Part shown: piece after piece, positions 50,216 to 60,077 of the stretch
Position numbering within the stretch: position 1 is the stretch's first letter
How the letters are laid out: every line of letters starts with the position of its first letter
Source: Exiguobacterium sp. s122
GTDB taxonomy: Bacteria; Bacillota; Bacilli; Exiguobacteriales; Exiguobacteriaceae
Length of the DNA stretch: 64,000 bases
Direction of reading: 5' to 3'
Assembly (NCBI RefSeq): GCF_018618475.1
Contig: NZ_JACSMD010000001.1
Span: 1,178,001-1,242,000 of the forward strand
Program-made: the position numbers and the translations under genes
The notes under the pieces: generated by a model
Databases searched by the model: none
Seen by the model: only the letters and a program-made list of their open reading frames with translations
What the model was told of the DNA's origin: nothing

Positions 50216-50240
50216 CCCCGGGCACACGCCTTGGGGTTTT
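50216..50240 (+). terminator. Terminator-like hairpin
   Basis: CCCC...GGGG with an inner GGC/GCC stem, loop ACAC, then TTTT. Separates the small gene from the oxidoreductase gene. Confidence 0.6.
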
Positions 50241-50271
50241 GTTCAGTTCACGGGATAGGAGTGAAGGAAAA

Positions 50272-51180
50272 ATGAAAGTAGTCGTTGTAGGGTTAGGGGA
50301 CGTCGCAAAGAAAGCGTATTTACCGGTATACGCCGGACTCGATGGCGTGGAGGTGCATCTCGTCTCTCGTGATCAAGAGAAGGCCGAGCAGCTCGTTGCA
50401 CAATATCGGTTCGCCGGGCATTCCCGTTCGCTTGAGGCGGCACCGCTCGAAGAGGCGGACGCCGTATTGATTCACTCGACGACGGCCGCCCACGTCGAGC
50501 AAGTGGCGTATGCGCTCAATCAGGGACGGCATGTGTTCATCGACAAGCCGGTCACGTTCACATTAAAGGAAACGGCACGTCTCGTGCGGCTCGCGGAGTC
50601 GAACGGTGTCGAACTCGTCACCGGATTCAACCGTCGCTTCGCCACGGCAACGAGAGCGCTACAAGAAGTCGAGTCGAAGAACATGGTGCTCATTCAAAAG
50701 AATCGGATTTACCAGCCTTCGACGCTCCGAGAGTTCATCGTCGAGGACTTCGTCCATGTCGTTGACACACTCCGGTATTTGACGGGGCGCCAGCCGATCG
50801 AGGCTCTCACGGTCCGACCACGGTTCGAGGGCGACATTTTGAAACAAGTGCAAATCCAGTTCACAGCCGGCGGGATTGAGGCGATCGGCATTATGAACCG
50901 GGATAACGGCTGTACGGAAGAAGTGATGGAAGTGATGTCACCTAACCTGAAGCGCGTCTCTCGTGACGTCGAGCGGGTGTATGACTATACCGCAAGCGGT
51001 TCGCTCGAACGGGCGTTGAATCCGTGGGAGTCGAATCTTGCCCGGCGCGGGTTTACAGCGATGATTGATGCGTTCTTGAAACTGATTGCCGGAGAACAGA
51101 ACGACTCGGTATTAGGGAAAGACAGCTTAGAGACGCACGCGATCTGTGAACGAATCGTCGAGGCCGTCTCCGATTGCTGA
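50272..51180 (+). CDS. Gfo/Idh/MocA-family oxidoreductase
   Basis: 302 residues. N-terminal Rossmann fold with VVVGLGDVAKKAYLPVY, then DAVLIHSTTAAHVEQVAYAL and the active-site motif IDKPVTFTLKETARLV with its Lys (the usual EKP reads DKP here). The C-terminal domain has VEDFVHVVDTLRYLTG with the conserved His/Asp. NAD(P)-dependent sugar or inositol-type dehydrogenase; substrate unknown. GGAGTGAAGG precedes the ATG. Confidence 0.85.
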   Translation: MKVVVVGLGDVAKKAYLPVYAGLDGVEVHLVSRDQEKAEQLVAQYRFAGHSRSLEAAPLEEADAVLIHSTTAAHVEQVAYALNQGRHVFIDKPVTFTLKETARLVRLAESNGVELVTGFNRRFATATRALQEVESKNMVLIQKNRIYQPSTLREFIVEDFVHVVDTLRYLTGRQPIEALTVRPRFEGDILKQVQIQFTAGGIEAIGIMNRDNGCTEEVMEVMSPNLKRVSRDVERVYDYTASGSLERALNPWESNLARRGFTAMIDAFLKLIAGEQNDSVLGKDSLETHAICERIVEAVSDC

Positions 51181-51236
51181 TTCGTTTCCCCCTGTAAGAG
51201 AGCGGGTAAGGACTTCGTAAAGAGGAGGGATGAAAC

Positions 51237-52655
51237 GTGGACTTTCAAGAGATTGTCATGCAGGCGAACGATTTGCTATGGACATATGTCCTTATATTTG
51301 TGTTGATTGCCGGTGGGATTTTCTTCACAATCCGGATGGGGTTCGTGCAGTTCCGGATGCTACCGGAGATGTTCAAACTGTTGTTTGTCAAAGGGATGAA
51401 GCATGAGAAAGGTCAAGTGTCTTCGTTCCAGGCGTTCGCCATCGGTACAGCTGCCCGGGTCGGGACAGGGAATATCGCCGGTGTCTCGACAGCCATCGCG
51501 CTCGGGGGACCGGGGGCGGTCTTTTGGATGTGGCTGATCGCGTTGATCGGTTCGGCCTCGGCGTTCGTCGAGAGCACGCTCGCCCAAGTGTACAAAGTGC
51601 ATGACGGGAAGGCGTGGCGCGGGGGACCGGCGTATTATATCGAACGCGCGCTCGGCCAGCGGTGGCTCGGCATCGTCTTCGCAATCTTAATTACATTTTC
51701 ATTCGGATTCGCGTTCAACTCCGTTCAAGCGAATACCATCGCCTTGTCCGTCAACAACGTCTTTGACATTGACACTGTATGGGTAGGTCTCATCCTTGCA
51801 GTCGTGACAGGCATTGTCATCTTCGGGGGGATTCGTTCGATCTCGACACTGTCCGGGATTATCGTCCCGATCATGGCCGGAGGCTATATCCTCTTGGCAC
51901 TCTGGGTCGTACTGACGAACCTCGATGTCGTACCGGCCGTCTTCTCGGCCATCTTCTCTGAAGGCGTGTTCGGTTTCCAACAGTTGTTCGGCGGTGCGAT
52001 CGGAGCGGCCGTCCTGCAAGGGATTCGTCGGGGACTATTCTCGAACGAGGCTGGGATGGGCTCAGCTCCGAACGCCGCCGCGACGGCCGAGGTCAGTCAC
52101 CCGGTGAAACAAGGACTGATTCAATCGCTCAGCGTTTTCGTCGATACGCTATTCATCTGTACGGCGACAGCGATGATTGTGTTGATTTCAGGCGTACCGG
52201 GATCAGCAGAGCTGCAAGGAATCGAGCTCGCGCAAGAGGCGTTGTTGACGGAAATCGGCCCGGTCGCCACATCGCTCATGACGATTGCGATTCTCTTATT
52301 CGCCTTCAGTTCGATTTTGGCCAACTACTATTATGGCGAGACGAACATCGAATTTATCTCAGAACGGAAAATTTATCTCGTCATTTATCGAATCGCCGTC
52401 GTCGGGATGGTCATGTTCGGCGCCGTGCGATCGGCCGGACTCGTCTGGTCGATTGCCGACATCTTCATGGGTATGATGGCGCTCGTCAACATGTACGCCA
52501 TCTTCCGACTCAGTAATGTCGCCAAGGTGTTGCTCGATGACTACGTCGCGCAGAAGCGGGCCGGGAAAGACCCTCACTTCAGGCGGGATGACGTCGACTT
52601 ACCGGGCAAAGAGCACGTTGAGGCGTGGGAGTCGAAGCAAGAACAAATCAGTTGA
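51237..52655 (+). CDS. Sodium:alanine/glycine symporter (AGCS family)
   Basis: 472 residues with about eleven TMs. Family motifs are GTAARVGTGNIAGVSTAIALGGPGA (sodium/amino-acid site), ESTLAQVYK, RGGPAYYIERALG and GAAVLQGIRRGLFSNEAGMGSAP. It imports alanine or glycine with sodium. GTG start behind GAGGAGGG. Ends in charged cytosolic sequence. Monocistronic. Confidence 0.9.
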   Translation: MDFQEIVMQANDLLWTYVLIFVLIAGGIFFTIRMGFVQFRMLPEMFKLLFVKGMKHEKGQVSSFQAFAIGTAARVGTGNIAGVSTAIALGGPGAVFWMWLIALIGSASAFVESTLAQVYKVHDGKAWRGGPAYYIERALGQRWLGIVFAILITFSFGFAFNSVQANTIALSVNNVFDIDTVWVGLILAVVTGIVIFGGIRSISTLSGIIVPIMAGGYILLALWVVLTNLDVVPAVFSAIFSEGVFGFQQLFGGAIGAAVLQGIRRGLFSNEAGMGSAPNAAATAEVSHPVKQGLIQSLSVFVDTLFICTATAMIVLISGVPGSAELQGIELAQEALLTEIGPVATSLMTIAILLFAFSSILANYYYGETNIEFISERKIYLVIYRIAVVGMVMFGAVRSAGLVWSIADIFMGMMALVNMYAIFRLSNVAKVLLDDYVAQKRAGKDPHFRRDDVDLPGKEHVEAWESKQEQIS

Positions 52656-52660
52656 TACGA

Positions 52661-52690
52661 AGCAAGGGCCAGTCATCGGTCCTTGCTTTC
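52661..52690 (+). terminator. Hairpin after the symporter
   Basis: A 10-bp stem AGCAAGGGCC/GGTCCTTGCT (52661-52670, 52678-52687). Only a short T tract follows; probably a moderate terminator. Confidence 0.6.
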
Positions 52691-52759
52691 ACTCCATTCC
52701 AAATATTTTATTTCAATTACCGTTTTTTTTTTAAACCATTAAAGAAAAGAGTTAGAATC

Positions 52760-53581
52760 ATGCTACACACATTCAAAATTGTATTCAAGCGCTTTTTTGT
52801 AGAGCGCTTCTTCGATCAGGCGGCCATGCTTGCCTATTATTTCATCTTATCGACCTTTCCTTTCCTACTGTTCGTCCTTGGCATCGTCGGGCTCTTGCCG
52901 TTCACGAGCGGGGACGTGATTGAGGCGCTCGCCCTCGTCATGCCGGAGACAAGCTTTGAGCTGTTAGAAGGAAACATTGAGTCAATCTTTGACGACTCAA
53001 GGCTCGGACTCGCCTCTTTCAGTATTTTGCCTGCACTCTGGATTTCTTCGATGGCGGTACAGTCACTCGTCCGTTCGTTAAATGATGCCTATCGCTTAAT
53101 TCGGAATAAATCGTTCTTGCGGGGTGCGCTCCAAGATATCGCTGTCACACTCGCGCTCATGTTCGTGCTCCCGTTCTCGCTTGTCATCCCGGTCGTCGAG
53201 GCGGCGCTCCGTGAAGTGTCGACTCACATCATCTTCATTGAGGATATTGTCGCCACGTATGCGCAGATATGGTTTTATTTCCGCTGGATTGTCGGGTCGC
53301 TCGTCTTGTTCAGTGTGTTCTTGCTCGTTTATAAATGGTTGCCGAGTCACCGCGGGACGATTCGTGACAGTTGGGGTGGGGCCGCGTTCGCCACAATCGG
53401 CATCTTGACAGTTTCGAACGTGTTCAGCTACTATTCACAGTATGCGAACTATGAGCGTTTTTACGGCCAGCTTGGGGCGTTCATCGTCCTTCTCATTTGG
53501 TTTTATTTGGCCGCTTCCGTCATCTTGATTGGTGGGCTGCTCAATGCGACGCTCATTGAACGAAAAGAAAAATCCGGGTAA
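52760..53581 (+). CDS. YihY/BrkB-family membrane protein
   Basis: 273 residues with six TMs. QAAMLAYYFILSTFPFLLFVLGI near the N-terminus, LWISSMAVQSLVRSLNDAY in the middle and ASVILIGGLLNATLIER at the end are typical of the YihY/UPF0761 group, whose function is not settled (once wrongly called RNase BN). The ribosome site is weak (AAAAGAG). It could be read by leakage past the preceding hairpin. Confidence 0.85.
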   Translation: MLHTFKIVFKRFFVERFFDQAAMLAYYFILSTFPFLLFVLGIVGLLPFTSGDVIEALALVMPETSFELLEGNIESIFDDSRLGLASFSILPALWISSMAVQSLVRSLNDAYRLIRNKSFLRGALQDIAVTLALMFVLPFSLVIPVVEAALREVSTHIIFIEDIVATYAQIWFYFRWIVGSLVLFSVFLLVYKWLPSHRGTIRDSWGGAAFATIGILTVSNVFSYYSQYANYERFYGQLGAFIVLLIWFYLAASVILIGGLLNATLIERKEKSG

Positions 53582-53660
53582 CGTGCAATTGCAAGTTAGC
53601 ATTCCTCGATACGGGGAATGGTATTCTTAAGATCGCATCTTTTAATCGGAGGTGGGAAAC

Positions 53661-54215
53661 ATGGATATGCAACGGCTCGTACACAATCGTCGTTTCATCG
53701 ATCAATCATTGTTTTACCTCGCCTTACAATTATGGAAGTGGATCATGCTACTGCCGGTTTTGTTCTATCTAGACGTTTCCATGCGCGTCGCCCCGTTTTC
53801 CCAATATGTGATGGTCAGCCTTTTGCTCTATGTCGCGTTCCGTGTCATCCAGTACGTCATCGCGAGCCGGGCTTCCTTGATGGAGCTGCTCGAGTTCGGA
53901 TATGGCGTCTTGTCACTCGTGCTCGTGACGTCACTGCTGATTGAAGTATCGGCTTCTCCGACGGCCATCGCGTTCCTCGCCGCCGTCTTTCTTGTCCACC
54001 CGACACTTGCCTTGCATCATTACCGTGACTTCACGGAACGGAAATGGCTGAATAAACAGTTTCGCCTGTTCAGCCCGATGCTCAAGCAAGGTGAGGTCCC
54101 GGTCCACGTGCTCGTCTTGACCGAGGACGAGATTGTCATCACGGCAGAGAGTGGGAAGGAGTTCACGTATCGGCATATTTATTGGGGCGGATTCTATTTT
54201 GAAAATGTCTCTTAA
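53661..54215 (+). CDS. Membrane protein, unknown (184 residues)
   Basis: Four hydrophobic segments in the first ~120 residues, then a soluble domain (VPVHVLVLTEDEIVITAESGKEFTYRHIYWGGFYF) that looks like a PH-like or YcxB-type strand fold. Not recognised by name. GGAGGTGGG precedes ATG 53661. The next gene begins 14 bp downstream and is probably cotranscribed. Confidence 0.6.
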   Translation: MDMQRLVHNRRFIDQSLFYLALQLWKWIMLLPVLFYLDVSMRVAPFSQYVMVSLLLYVAFRVIQYVIASRASLMELLEFGYGVLSLVLVTSLLIEVSASPTAIAFLAAVFLVHPTLALHHYRDFTERKWLNKQFRLFSPMLKQGEVPVHVLVLTEDEIVITAESGKEFTYRHIYWGGFYFENVS

Positions 54216-54228
54216 GGTGGTTGTTTGA

Positions 54229-54522
54229 TTGGAAAATGTCATTGTCATCAGTTTTTGGATCGTCGCGTTTCTCGCGTTCTTTAAAGGAGCATACGACATG
54301 TTTCGAGAGTATCGGACGACGAAACAGCGCTCGGTCCTTTACTTTTTGATCGTCTTGATTTTGACTTGGTTTTGGTTCAATCCGTACGAACTGACGGCGC
54401 TACATCCGTTCGTTCTGATGGCATACTATTGGAACCGGAACCGGATGCTTCGAAACGTCATGCTCGTCCTTGTAATCGTCCCGTTCCTCATCCGTGTCTG
54501 GTTACTCGCTACAAACATGTAA
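54229..54522 (+). CDS. Small membrane protein (97 residues)
   Basis: Three hydrophobic segments with FREYRTTKQRS as the cytosolic loop and several aromatic residues (LILTWFWFNPYEL). TTG start behind AAGGTGG. Not recognised; second gene of a two-gene unit closed by a strong terminator. Confidence 0.6.
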   Translation: MENVIVISFWIVAFLAFFKGAYDMFREYRTTKQRSVLYFLIVLILTWFWFNPYELTALHPFVLMAYYWNRNRMLRNVMLVLVIVPFLIRVWLLATNM

Positions 54523-54534
54523 CCGACATAATAA

Positions 54535-54573
54535 AAAAGCTCGTCCCGATAGTAAAACCGGGACGAGCTTTTT
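54535..54573. terminator. Bidirectional terminator
   Basis: A 14-bp perfect stem AAAAGCTCGTCCCG with its complement (54535-54548, 54559-54572). Serves the small membrane gene and putP. Confidence 0.88.
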
Positions 54574-54578
54574 GATGC

Positions 54579-56060
54579 TTATTCTTCTTTAGCGGCAGCA
54601 AGTTCTGCCTCCATCGCTGAAAATTCACGATTGATTCGTTTTTGTTCACGTTGGTTCGTGAACGTGCTGACGAGGACGATGGCAAGCAGACTGAAGAAGA
54701 AGCCTGGTACCATCTCGTAGATGACGCTCGACAAGCCAGTAATGATCCACAGGATGACCGTGATGGCACCGACGAGGATACCAGCGAGCGCACCTTGACG
54801 CGTCATCTTCGACCAATAGAGCGACAAGAGGATCGCTGGACCGAAGGCTGAACCGAAACCGGCCCATGCATAACCAACGAGCGTCAAAATCGTGTTCGAC
54901 GGGCTAAGCGACATGATCGTCGCGACGATCCCGACGAGCAAGACACCAATTCGTCCAGCGAGGACCATTGTCTTCTCGCTCGCATCTTTGTTGAAGAACT
55001 TACGATAGAAGTCTTCTGTCAACGCAGACGAGGTGACAAGCAATTGCGACGAGACTGTCGACATGACCGCTGCGAGAATCGCTGCGAGCAAGAACCCTGT
55101 GATGAACGGGTGAAACAAGACGTCCGAGAACTGGATGAACACCGTTTCCGGGTCGGCGAGGGCATTCCCTTGACCACGGAAGTATGCAATCCCGACAAGT
55201 CCCGTCATGACAGCACCAATAATCGAGACCGTCATCCAACCCATCCCGATTCGGCGTGCCGTCTTAAGCGATGGCACATCTTTAATCGCCATAAAGCGGA
55301 CGATGATGTGAGGTTGACCGAAATAACCGAGTCCCCATGCGAGGAGTCCGATGATTCCTAGCGTCGTCGTCCCGTTGAACAAGTCGAACAAGTCCGTATT
55401 GATGGCGGTCGCCGTATCGACGGCGTTCGACATGCCGCCGACGTCCGTCAGTGCGACGAGCGGCACAAGGACGAGTGCGAGGAACATGATGACGCCTTGG
55501 GCGAAGTCCGTCCAACTGACGGCCGTGAACCCGCCGAAGAGCGTGTACAAGATGACAACGCTGATTGTCACGATGACACCAGTCTGATAGTTGATTCCAA
55601 ACGAGCTTTCAAACAATTTACCGCCCGATACGAGACCGGCCGACGTATAGAACGTGAAGAAGATGATGATGACGGATGCTGACAGAATCCGTAGCCAGTT
55701 CGAGTGATCTCGGAACCGATTCTCAAGAAAATCTGGAATCGTGATCGAGTCATTCGCCATCTCAGTAAAGACGCGAAGACGCGGAGCGACCAACAAGTAG
55801 TTCAAGTAAGCTCCGATGACCAATCCAACGGCTAACCAAATTGCTGATAATCCCGTGGCATACATTGCCCCCGGTAGTCCCATTAACATCCATCCACTCA
55901 TATCTGACGCGCCGGCCGACATGGCGGTGACACCTGGCCCCATCTTGCGGCCACCTAACATATAATCCGATGAGTCGGTCGTTCGCTTATATGCGACATA
56001 ACCGATAGCGAGCATCATCACGAGGTAAAGCGCGATGGATACCCATTCTTGCCATAACAT
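54579..56060 (-). CDS. putP: Sodium/proline symporter PutP
   Basis: 493 residues with 12-13 TMs in the SSS family. Signature motifs are SDYMLGGRKMGPGVTAMSAGASDMSGWMLMGLPG (sodium and proline site) and FGGFTAVSWTDFAQGVIMF, plus FGQPHIIVRFMAIK. It imports proline for nutrition or osmotic adaptation. GGAGGTAATACA precedes the ATG. Monocistronic with a long upstream region. Confidence 0.92.
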   Translation of the reverse strand: MLWQEWVSIALYLVMMLAIGYVAYKRTTDSSDYMLGGRKMGPGVTAMSAGASDMSGWMLMGLPGAMYATGLSAIWLAVGLVIGAYLNYLLVAPRLRVFTEMANDSITIPDFLENRFRDHSNWLRILSASVIIIFFTFYTSAGLVSGGKLFESSFGINYQTGVIVTISVVILYTLFGGFTAVSWTDFAQGVIMFLALVLVPLVALTDVGGMSNAVDTATAINTDLFDLFNGTTTLGIIGLLAWGLGYFGQPHIIVRFMAIKDVPSLKTARRIGMGWMTVSIIGAVMTGLVGIAYFRGQGNALADPETVFIQFSDVLFHPFITGFLLAAILAAVMSTVSSQLLVTSSALTEDFYRKFFNKDASEKTMVLAGRIGVLLVGIVATIMSLSPSNTILTLVGYAWAGFGSAFGPAILLSLYWSKMTRQGALAGILVGAITVILWIITGLSSVIYEMVPGFFFSLLAIVLVSTFTNQREQKRINREFSAMEAELAAAKEE

Positions 56061-56362
56061 TGTATTACCTCCTGTACGCTGTTTAAATATGGTTCAATCG
56101 TCCGCTTACATCATGTGACGTCTTTCCCACATTATGTTATAGCGGAACGGTGAAGACGAACTTGTGACTAACCTTAACGGACCTTCACAGTCATTGCAAA
56201 TCAGTCTTTTTTCATAAAAACGGCTCTAAAGCGCATTATATCAACGGATAAGCCTTACTTTTTTCACAAATAAAGTTTAAATGTTCTGAATTTTCGTCAC
56301 TTGGAGGAGATGTGTCTGTAATCTCCTTGTAACATTATGGCTTTGAAATCGTTATCTTATCA
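56061..56362. other. Upstream region of putP
   Basis: About 300 bp without a gene, AT-rich. Must hold the putP promoter. No clear operator. Confidence 0.4.
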
Positions 56363-56391
56363 AAAAAGGGGCGGCTCGTTTGAGCCGTCCC
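56363..56391 (-). terminator. Terminator of the D,D-carboxypeptidase gene
   Basis: On the minus strand GGGACGGCTC/GAGCCGCCCC with a 4-base loop and TTTTTT. Confidence 0.8.
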
Positions 56392-56406
56392 TTCATTAAC
56401 TATGTC

Positions 56407-57426
56407 CTACTCTTCGATTGAGCGTCCGAAGATGATTTGTTCGACCGCGCGCATCGTCGGAAACGTCTGTCCGGATTTGGCTCGCATCGTCACGAGCGCA
56501 TACTGCTTATCGGCCTCTTCCATCAAAAAGACCATCGTATATCCGGATTCGTCCGTGTAGCCGGTCTTCGTCGCCGTCACCAAATCCGAATAATGGATGC
56601 TTCGTTCGTTGACGGCCGATCCGAGATGATACCACCAGCGGCGCTTCCCGTTCCCGTCCTTGTCCGAGAACAGCGCTTCGTATTCATATGTACCGGCAAT
56701 CTCGATCAGCTCGGGATACTGTCCGAAGACGTATGCGATTTTCGCCATGTCGTGCGCTGTCGTGTAATGGTCCGGGTCGGTATAACCGTGCGCATTCATA
56801 AAATGGGTGCCCGTCAAGCCGAGGGTATCGACCCGTTCGTTCATCAATTCGACGAACGCGGAGGTCGAGCCGCTCACATATTCGGCGAGTGCGTTCGCTG
56901 CGTCATTCCCTGACTCGAGCAACGTCGCATAGAGGGCTTGACGGACGGACAATTTGTCGCCGACGGCGAGATGCGCGATATGACTGTCCCACGGAATATC
57001 GAGCGTGGACGGTTTGATTTCAATGAGTACGTTGTCGAGTTCACCCGCAAGGCTCGCCTGTTCATAGGCGAGAAGCGCTGTCATCAATTTTGTGGTGCTC
57101 GCCGGATAGACACGATCTTCTCCGTTTTTATCGAGTAAAATCACGCCATCGGTCAAATTGACGAACGTCATCGCACCAACGGGCATCAACGCGTCGTCTA
57201 CCGGTTCGATTATGTCTAATCGCCAATCAGGGATCGGGATGTCAGGAAACGTCGGGCCTTGACTGACCTCAACGGCAATCGGCTCTTCTTCGATAGGCTG
57301 GACGGGCGTCTCCCGTTTGAATCCGACGAGTGCCGGGATGAGCGCGACGATGGCAAGGAGGATCAATCCAAATAGAATCCGTCGCATCATATATGTTCGT
57401 TGTTTTTGTCTACGTGTTCGATTCAC
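56407..57426 (-). CDS. D-alanyl-D-alanine carboxypeptidase (low-MW PBP, S11)
   Basis: 339 residues. N-terminal anchor (ILFGLILLAIVALIPALV), then the penicillin-binding fold with SxxK PASTTKLMTA (Ser ~110, Lys ~113), SxN ESGNDAANA (Ser ~172) and KTG TKTGYTDESG (~287). It trims D-Ala from peptidoglycan stem peptides. It lacks the C-terminal PBP5 domain and amphipathic helix, relying on the N-terminal anchor. GTG start behind GGAGCG. Confidence 0.88.
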   Translation of the reverse strand: MNRTRRQKQRTYMMRRILFGLILLAIVALIPALVGFKRETPVQPIEEEPIAVEVSQGPTFPDIPIPDWRLDIIEPVDDALMPVGAMTFVNLTDGVILLDKNGEDRVYPASTTKLMTALLAYEQASLAGELDNVLIEIKPSTLDIPWDSHIAHLAVGDKLSVRQALYATLLESGNDAANALAEYVSGSTSAFVELMNERVDTLGLTGTHFMNAHGYTDPDHYTTAHDMAKIAYVFGQYPELIEIAGTYEYEALFSDKDGNGKRRWWYHLGSAVNERSIHYSDLVTATKTGYTDESGYTMVFLMEEADKQYALVTMRAKSGQTFPTMRAVEQIIFGRSIEE

Positions 57427-57639
57427 ACTACATTCGCTCCTTTATTGTTTACTTTTCTACCATAATGGATATAGAGCAAACAAATCGTCAGAAAAATCAA
57501 GAAACAGGTCAATATTTTGTTGAACGACTTCGAATTCTGATTCAACTACCGAATCGAATAACAGGTGCAAAGATAGGCAACGGCTGACGAATGTAATAAA
57601 GTAGTGATGTAAGGATAAATGAACAGGGGTGGTCAAGAC

Positions 57640-59106
57640 ATGGAATTGACAAAACAGTGGCGTGAGCACTTTAAACAGCTTCGCGCCTTCGACGAGGCAA
57701 TCTCGTTACTCTACTGGGATATGCGGACGCAGATGCCGGAACAGTCGGCACCGCTACGGGCGGAGACAATCGGCTATTTATCGACAGAGGCGTTCAAGCG
57801 TCAGACGAGCGAATCGTTCAAACGATTGCTCGACGAGATGGAAGGGGCAGACGGATTGACGCCAATCGAGTCCCGCTCGCTCTCTGTCGCCAAGACGCAG
57901 TATGAACGGAACGCCAAAATCCCGCCTGAAGAGTATCAGGCGTACGTCACGCTCGTATCGGAAGCGGAGACGGCGTGGGAGAAAGCGAAAGAGCGCGATG
58001 ACTGGGGAATGTTCGCGCCATACTTAGAGAAGATTGTGACCTATCAACGAACGTTCGCCGATTATTTCGGCTATGACGCGCACCCTTATGACGCATTGCT
58101 CTACGACTTCGAACCAGGCATGACGGTCGCACAGCTCGACCGATTGTTCGAAGGACTCCGCGATGAACTCGTGCCACTCATCCGTCAACTTCCGGAGGCA
58201 GAAGCAAACCTCGATTGGTCGATGGAACAGAAGGCGCAAGAGCGAATCTGTCATGATTGGATGCGGGTCGTCGACTATGATTTGAGCCGTGGGCGATTGG
58301 ATGCGACCGTCCACCCGTTTGAAATCACAATCAACCGTCGTGACGTCCGAATCACGACGAAATACGATGAAGCCGATTATCGGAACGCCTTGTTCGGTAC
58401 GATGCACGAGGCGGGACACGCGACGTATGAACAACAAATCGATGCGTCACTCGACGAGCTCGGTCTCGGAGGCGGAGCGTCGATGGGGATTCACGAGTCG
58501 CAGTCGTTGTTCTTCGAAAACTTTGTCGGTCGGAGCGTCGCCTTTTTACAAAGTGTGTATCCAAGACTGCAAGCCGAGCATCCGCCCCTCGCATCTGTCG
58601 ATTTCGAGACGTTTTATGCCGGGGTGAACGAGGCAAAGCCGTCGCTCATCCGAATCGAGGCCGACGAGCTGACGTACAGCCTTCATATCATCATCCGATA
58701 TGAACTTGAAAAAGCGCTCATCCAAGGAACGTTATCCGTAGCGGAGCTTCCGGCCGCATGGAACCGTCTGTATAAAGAGTATCTCGGGGTCGACGTTCCA
58801 AGCGACGCGAAAGGTGTGCTTCAAGACGTGCACTGGGCCGGCGGTTCATTCGGCTACTTCCCGAGTTACGCCCTCGGTCTCGTCTATGCGGCTCAGTTGA
58901 CAGAAGCGCTCCGGGCCGAACATCCTGAGCTCGACACGTGGATTGGGAACGGGAAATTCGGTCCGATCAAACAATGGCTCGAAACGAACGTCCACCGTCA
59001 TGGCAAGTCGCTCACCCCGAACGAGTTGGTTCGCGAGGTGACGGGTGAAGAAATCTCAGTCCGTCCACTCGTCCGCTATTTGACGGCCAAGTACGGGACA
59101 GCGTGA
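57640..59106 (+). CDS. Carboxypeptidase Taq (M32 metallopeptidase)
   Basis: 488 residues, all-helical. Zinc motif MHEAGHATYEQQI (HExxH) with the downstream GIHESQSLFFENFVG Glu ligand, DxRxT DVRITTKY and YALGLVYAAQL are all diagnostic. A broad-specificity cytosolic carboxypeptidase of peptide turnover. ATG 57640 follows GGGGTGG. The GDPD gene starts 4 bp after its stop. Confidence 0.92.
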   Translation: MELTKQWREHFKQLRAFDEAISLLYWDMRTQMPEQSAPLRAETIGYLSTEAFKRQTSESFKRLLDEMEGADGLTPIESRSLSVAKTQYERNAKIPPEEYQAYVTLVSEAETAWEKAKERDDWGMFAPYLEKIVTYQRTFADYFGYDAHPYDALLYDFEPGMTVAQLDRLFEGLRDELVPLIRQLPEAEANLDWSMEQKAQERICHDWMRVVDYDLSRGRLDATVHPFEITINRRDVRITTKYDEADYRNALFGTMHEAGHATYEQQIDASLDELGLGGGASMGIHESQSLFFENFVGRSVAFLQSVYPRLQAEHPPLASVDFETFYAGVNEAKPSLIRIEADELTYSLHIIIRYELEKALIQGTLSVAELPAAWNRLYKEYLGVDVPSDAKGVLQDVHWAGGSFGYFPSYALGLVYAAQLTEALRAEHPELDTWIGNGKFGPIKQWLETNVHRHGKSLTPNELVREVTGEEISVRPLVRYLTAKYGTA

Positions 59107-59110
59107 GCCG

Positions 59111-59824
59111 ATGAGACTGTTCGCGCACCGGGGGGTCATGGCGCATTATCCAGAAAATACGATGTCGGCCTTCAAGGCTGCGATTGAGGCAAATGCGGAC
59201 GGCATCGAGACGGATGTCCATATGACACGGGACGGTATGCTCGTGCTCATCCATGACGAGTCACTTGAACGGACGACGGATGGACGAGGGCGGGTCGTCG
59301 ACAAGACGTATGCCGAACTCCGAACGGCCAACGCGGCGCTTCACTTCGGAGGAGATGAACCGATTCCGACACTCGAAGCGTTTCTCGAACTCGTCAAACC
59401 GACATCGCTCCTTATCAACCTCGAACTGAAGACAGATGTGGAGCATTATCCGGGAATCGAAGCAAGTCTGGTCGACATGGTGAGGCGGACACGTTTCCCG
59501 GTCGAACGACTGATCGTGTCTTCCTTCCATCATGATACGTTACGACGTTTACGTAAGTTGACGACTGAATACGAACTCGCCGCCTTGACCTCGAAACGGA
59601 TTACGGACCCCGTCTCCTATTTAAAGCGACTTGGAGCCGATGCCATTCATCCAAACGTCCGCGCATTCACGGACGACGAGATAAAGGCATTGGTCGAAGC
59701 GGGGATCCACGTTCGGCCGTACACGATCAAGACGGAAGAACAAGTAAATCGTTTCAAGGGACTCGGCGTCGACGCGTTATTTGTGAATGACGTCGAATGG
59801 GCCCGAGCACATTTGACCCTGTGA
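59111..59824 (+). CDS. Glycerophosphodiester phosphodiesterase
   Basis: 237 residues, TIM-barrel GDPD. N-terminal FAHRGVMAHYPENTMSAF (His and Arg), GIETDVHMTRDGMLVLIHDESLERTTDGRG (Glu, Asp, His) and LELK (Glu/Lys) are intact. It releases glycerol-3-phosphate from lipid head groups. Cytosolic, no signal. Coupled to the M32 gene (4 bp apart). Confidence 0.9.
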   Translation: MRLFAHRGVMAHYPENTMSAFKAAIEANADGIETDVHMTRDGMLVLIHDESLERTTDGRGRVVDKTYAELRTANAALHFGGDEPIPTLEAFLELVKPTSLLINLELKTDVEHYPGIEASLVDMVRRTRFPVERLIVSSFHHDTLRRLRKLTTEYELAALTSKRITDPVSYLKRLGADAIHPNVRAFTDDEIKALVEAGIHVRPYTIKTEEQVNRFKGLGVDALFVNDVEWARAHLTL

Positions 59825-59846
59825 CAATACATGTCACAGGGTTTTC
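59817..59846 (+). terminator. Terminator after the GDPD gene
   Basis: A 10-bp stem CCCTGTGACA/TGTCACAGGG overlapping the stop codon, followed by TTTT. Confidence 0.85.
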
Positions 59847-60077
59847 ATTTAATTGAGACGGGGAAGTAACAGTACTGTAAAGAAAGCGGTCTCACTCGAA
59901 GAGGCGTCACAGCACATTCGAGACATACTGTCGCCTTTACGCCATTGTCCTGTTGTCTTAAATTTAAGATGTCACCCGCTACATAGCAATCGGATGTAGC
60001 ACGCAATGCAGCATCACACCAAACTTGTGGTACGCAGTCCATCGGTCAACTTAAGGGAAAAGGGAGGAAAATTTCAC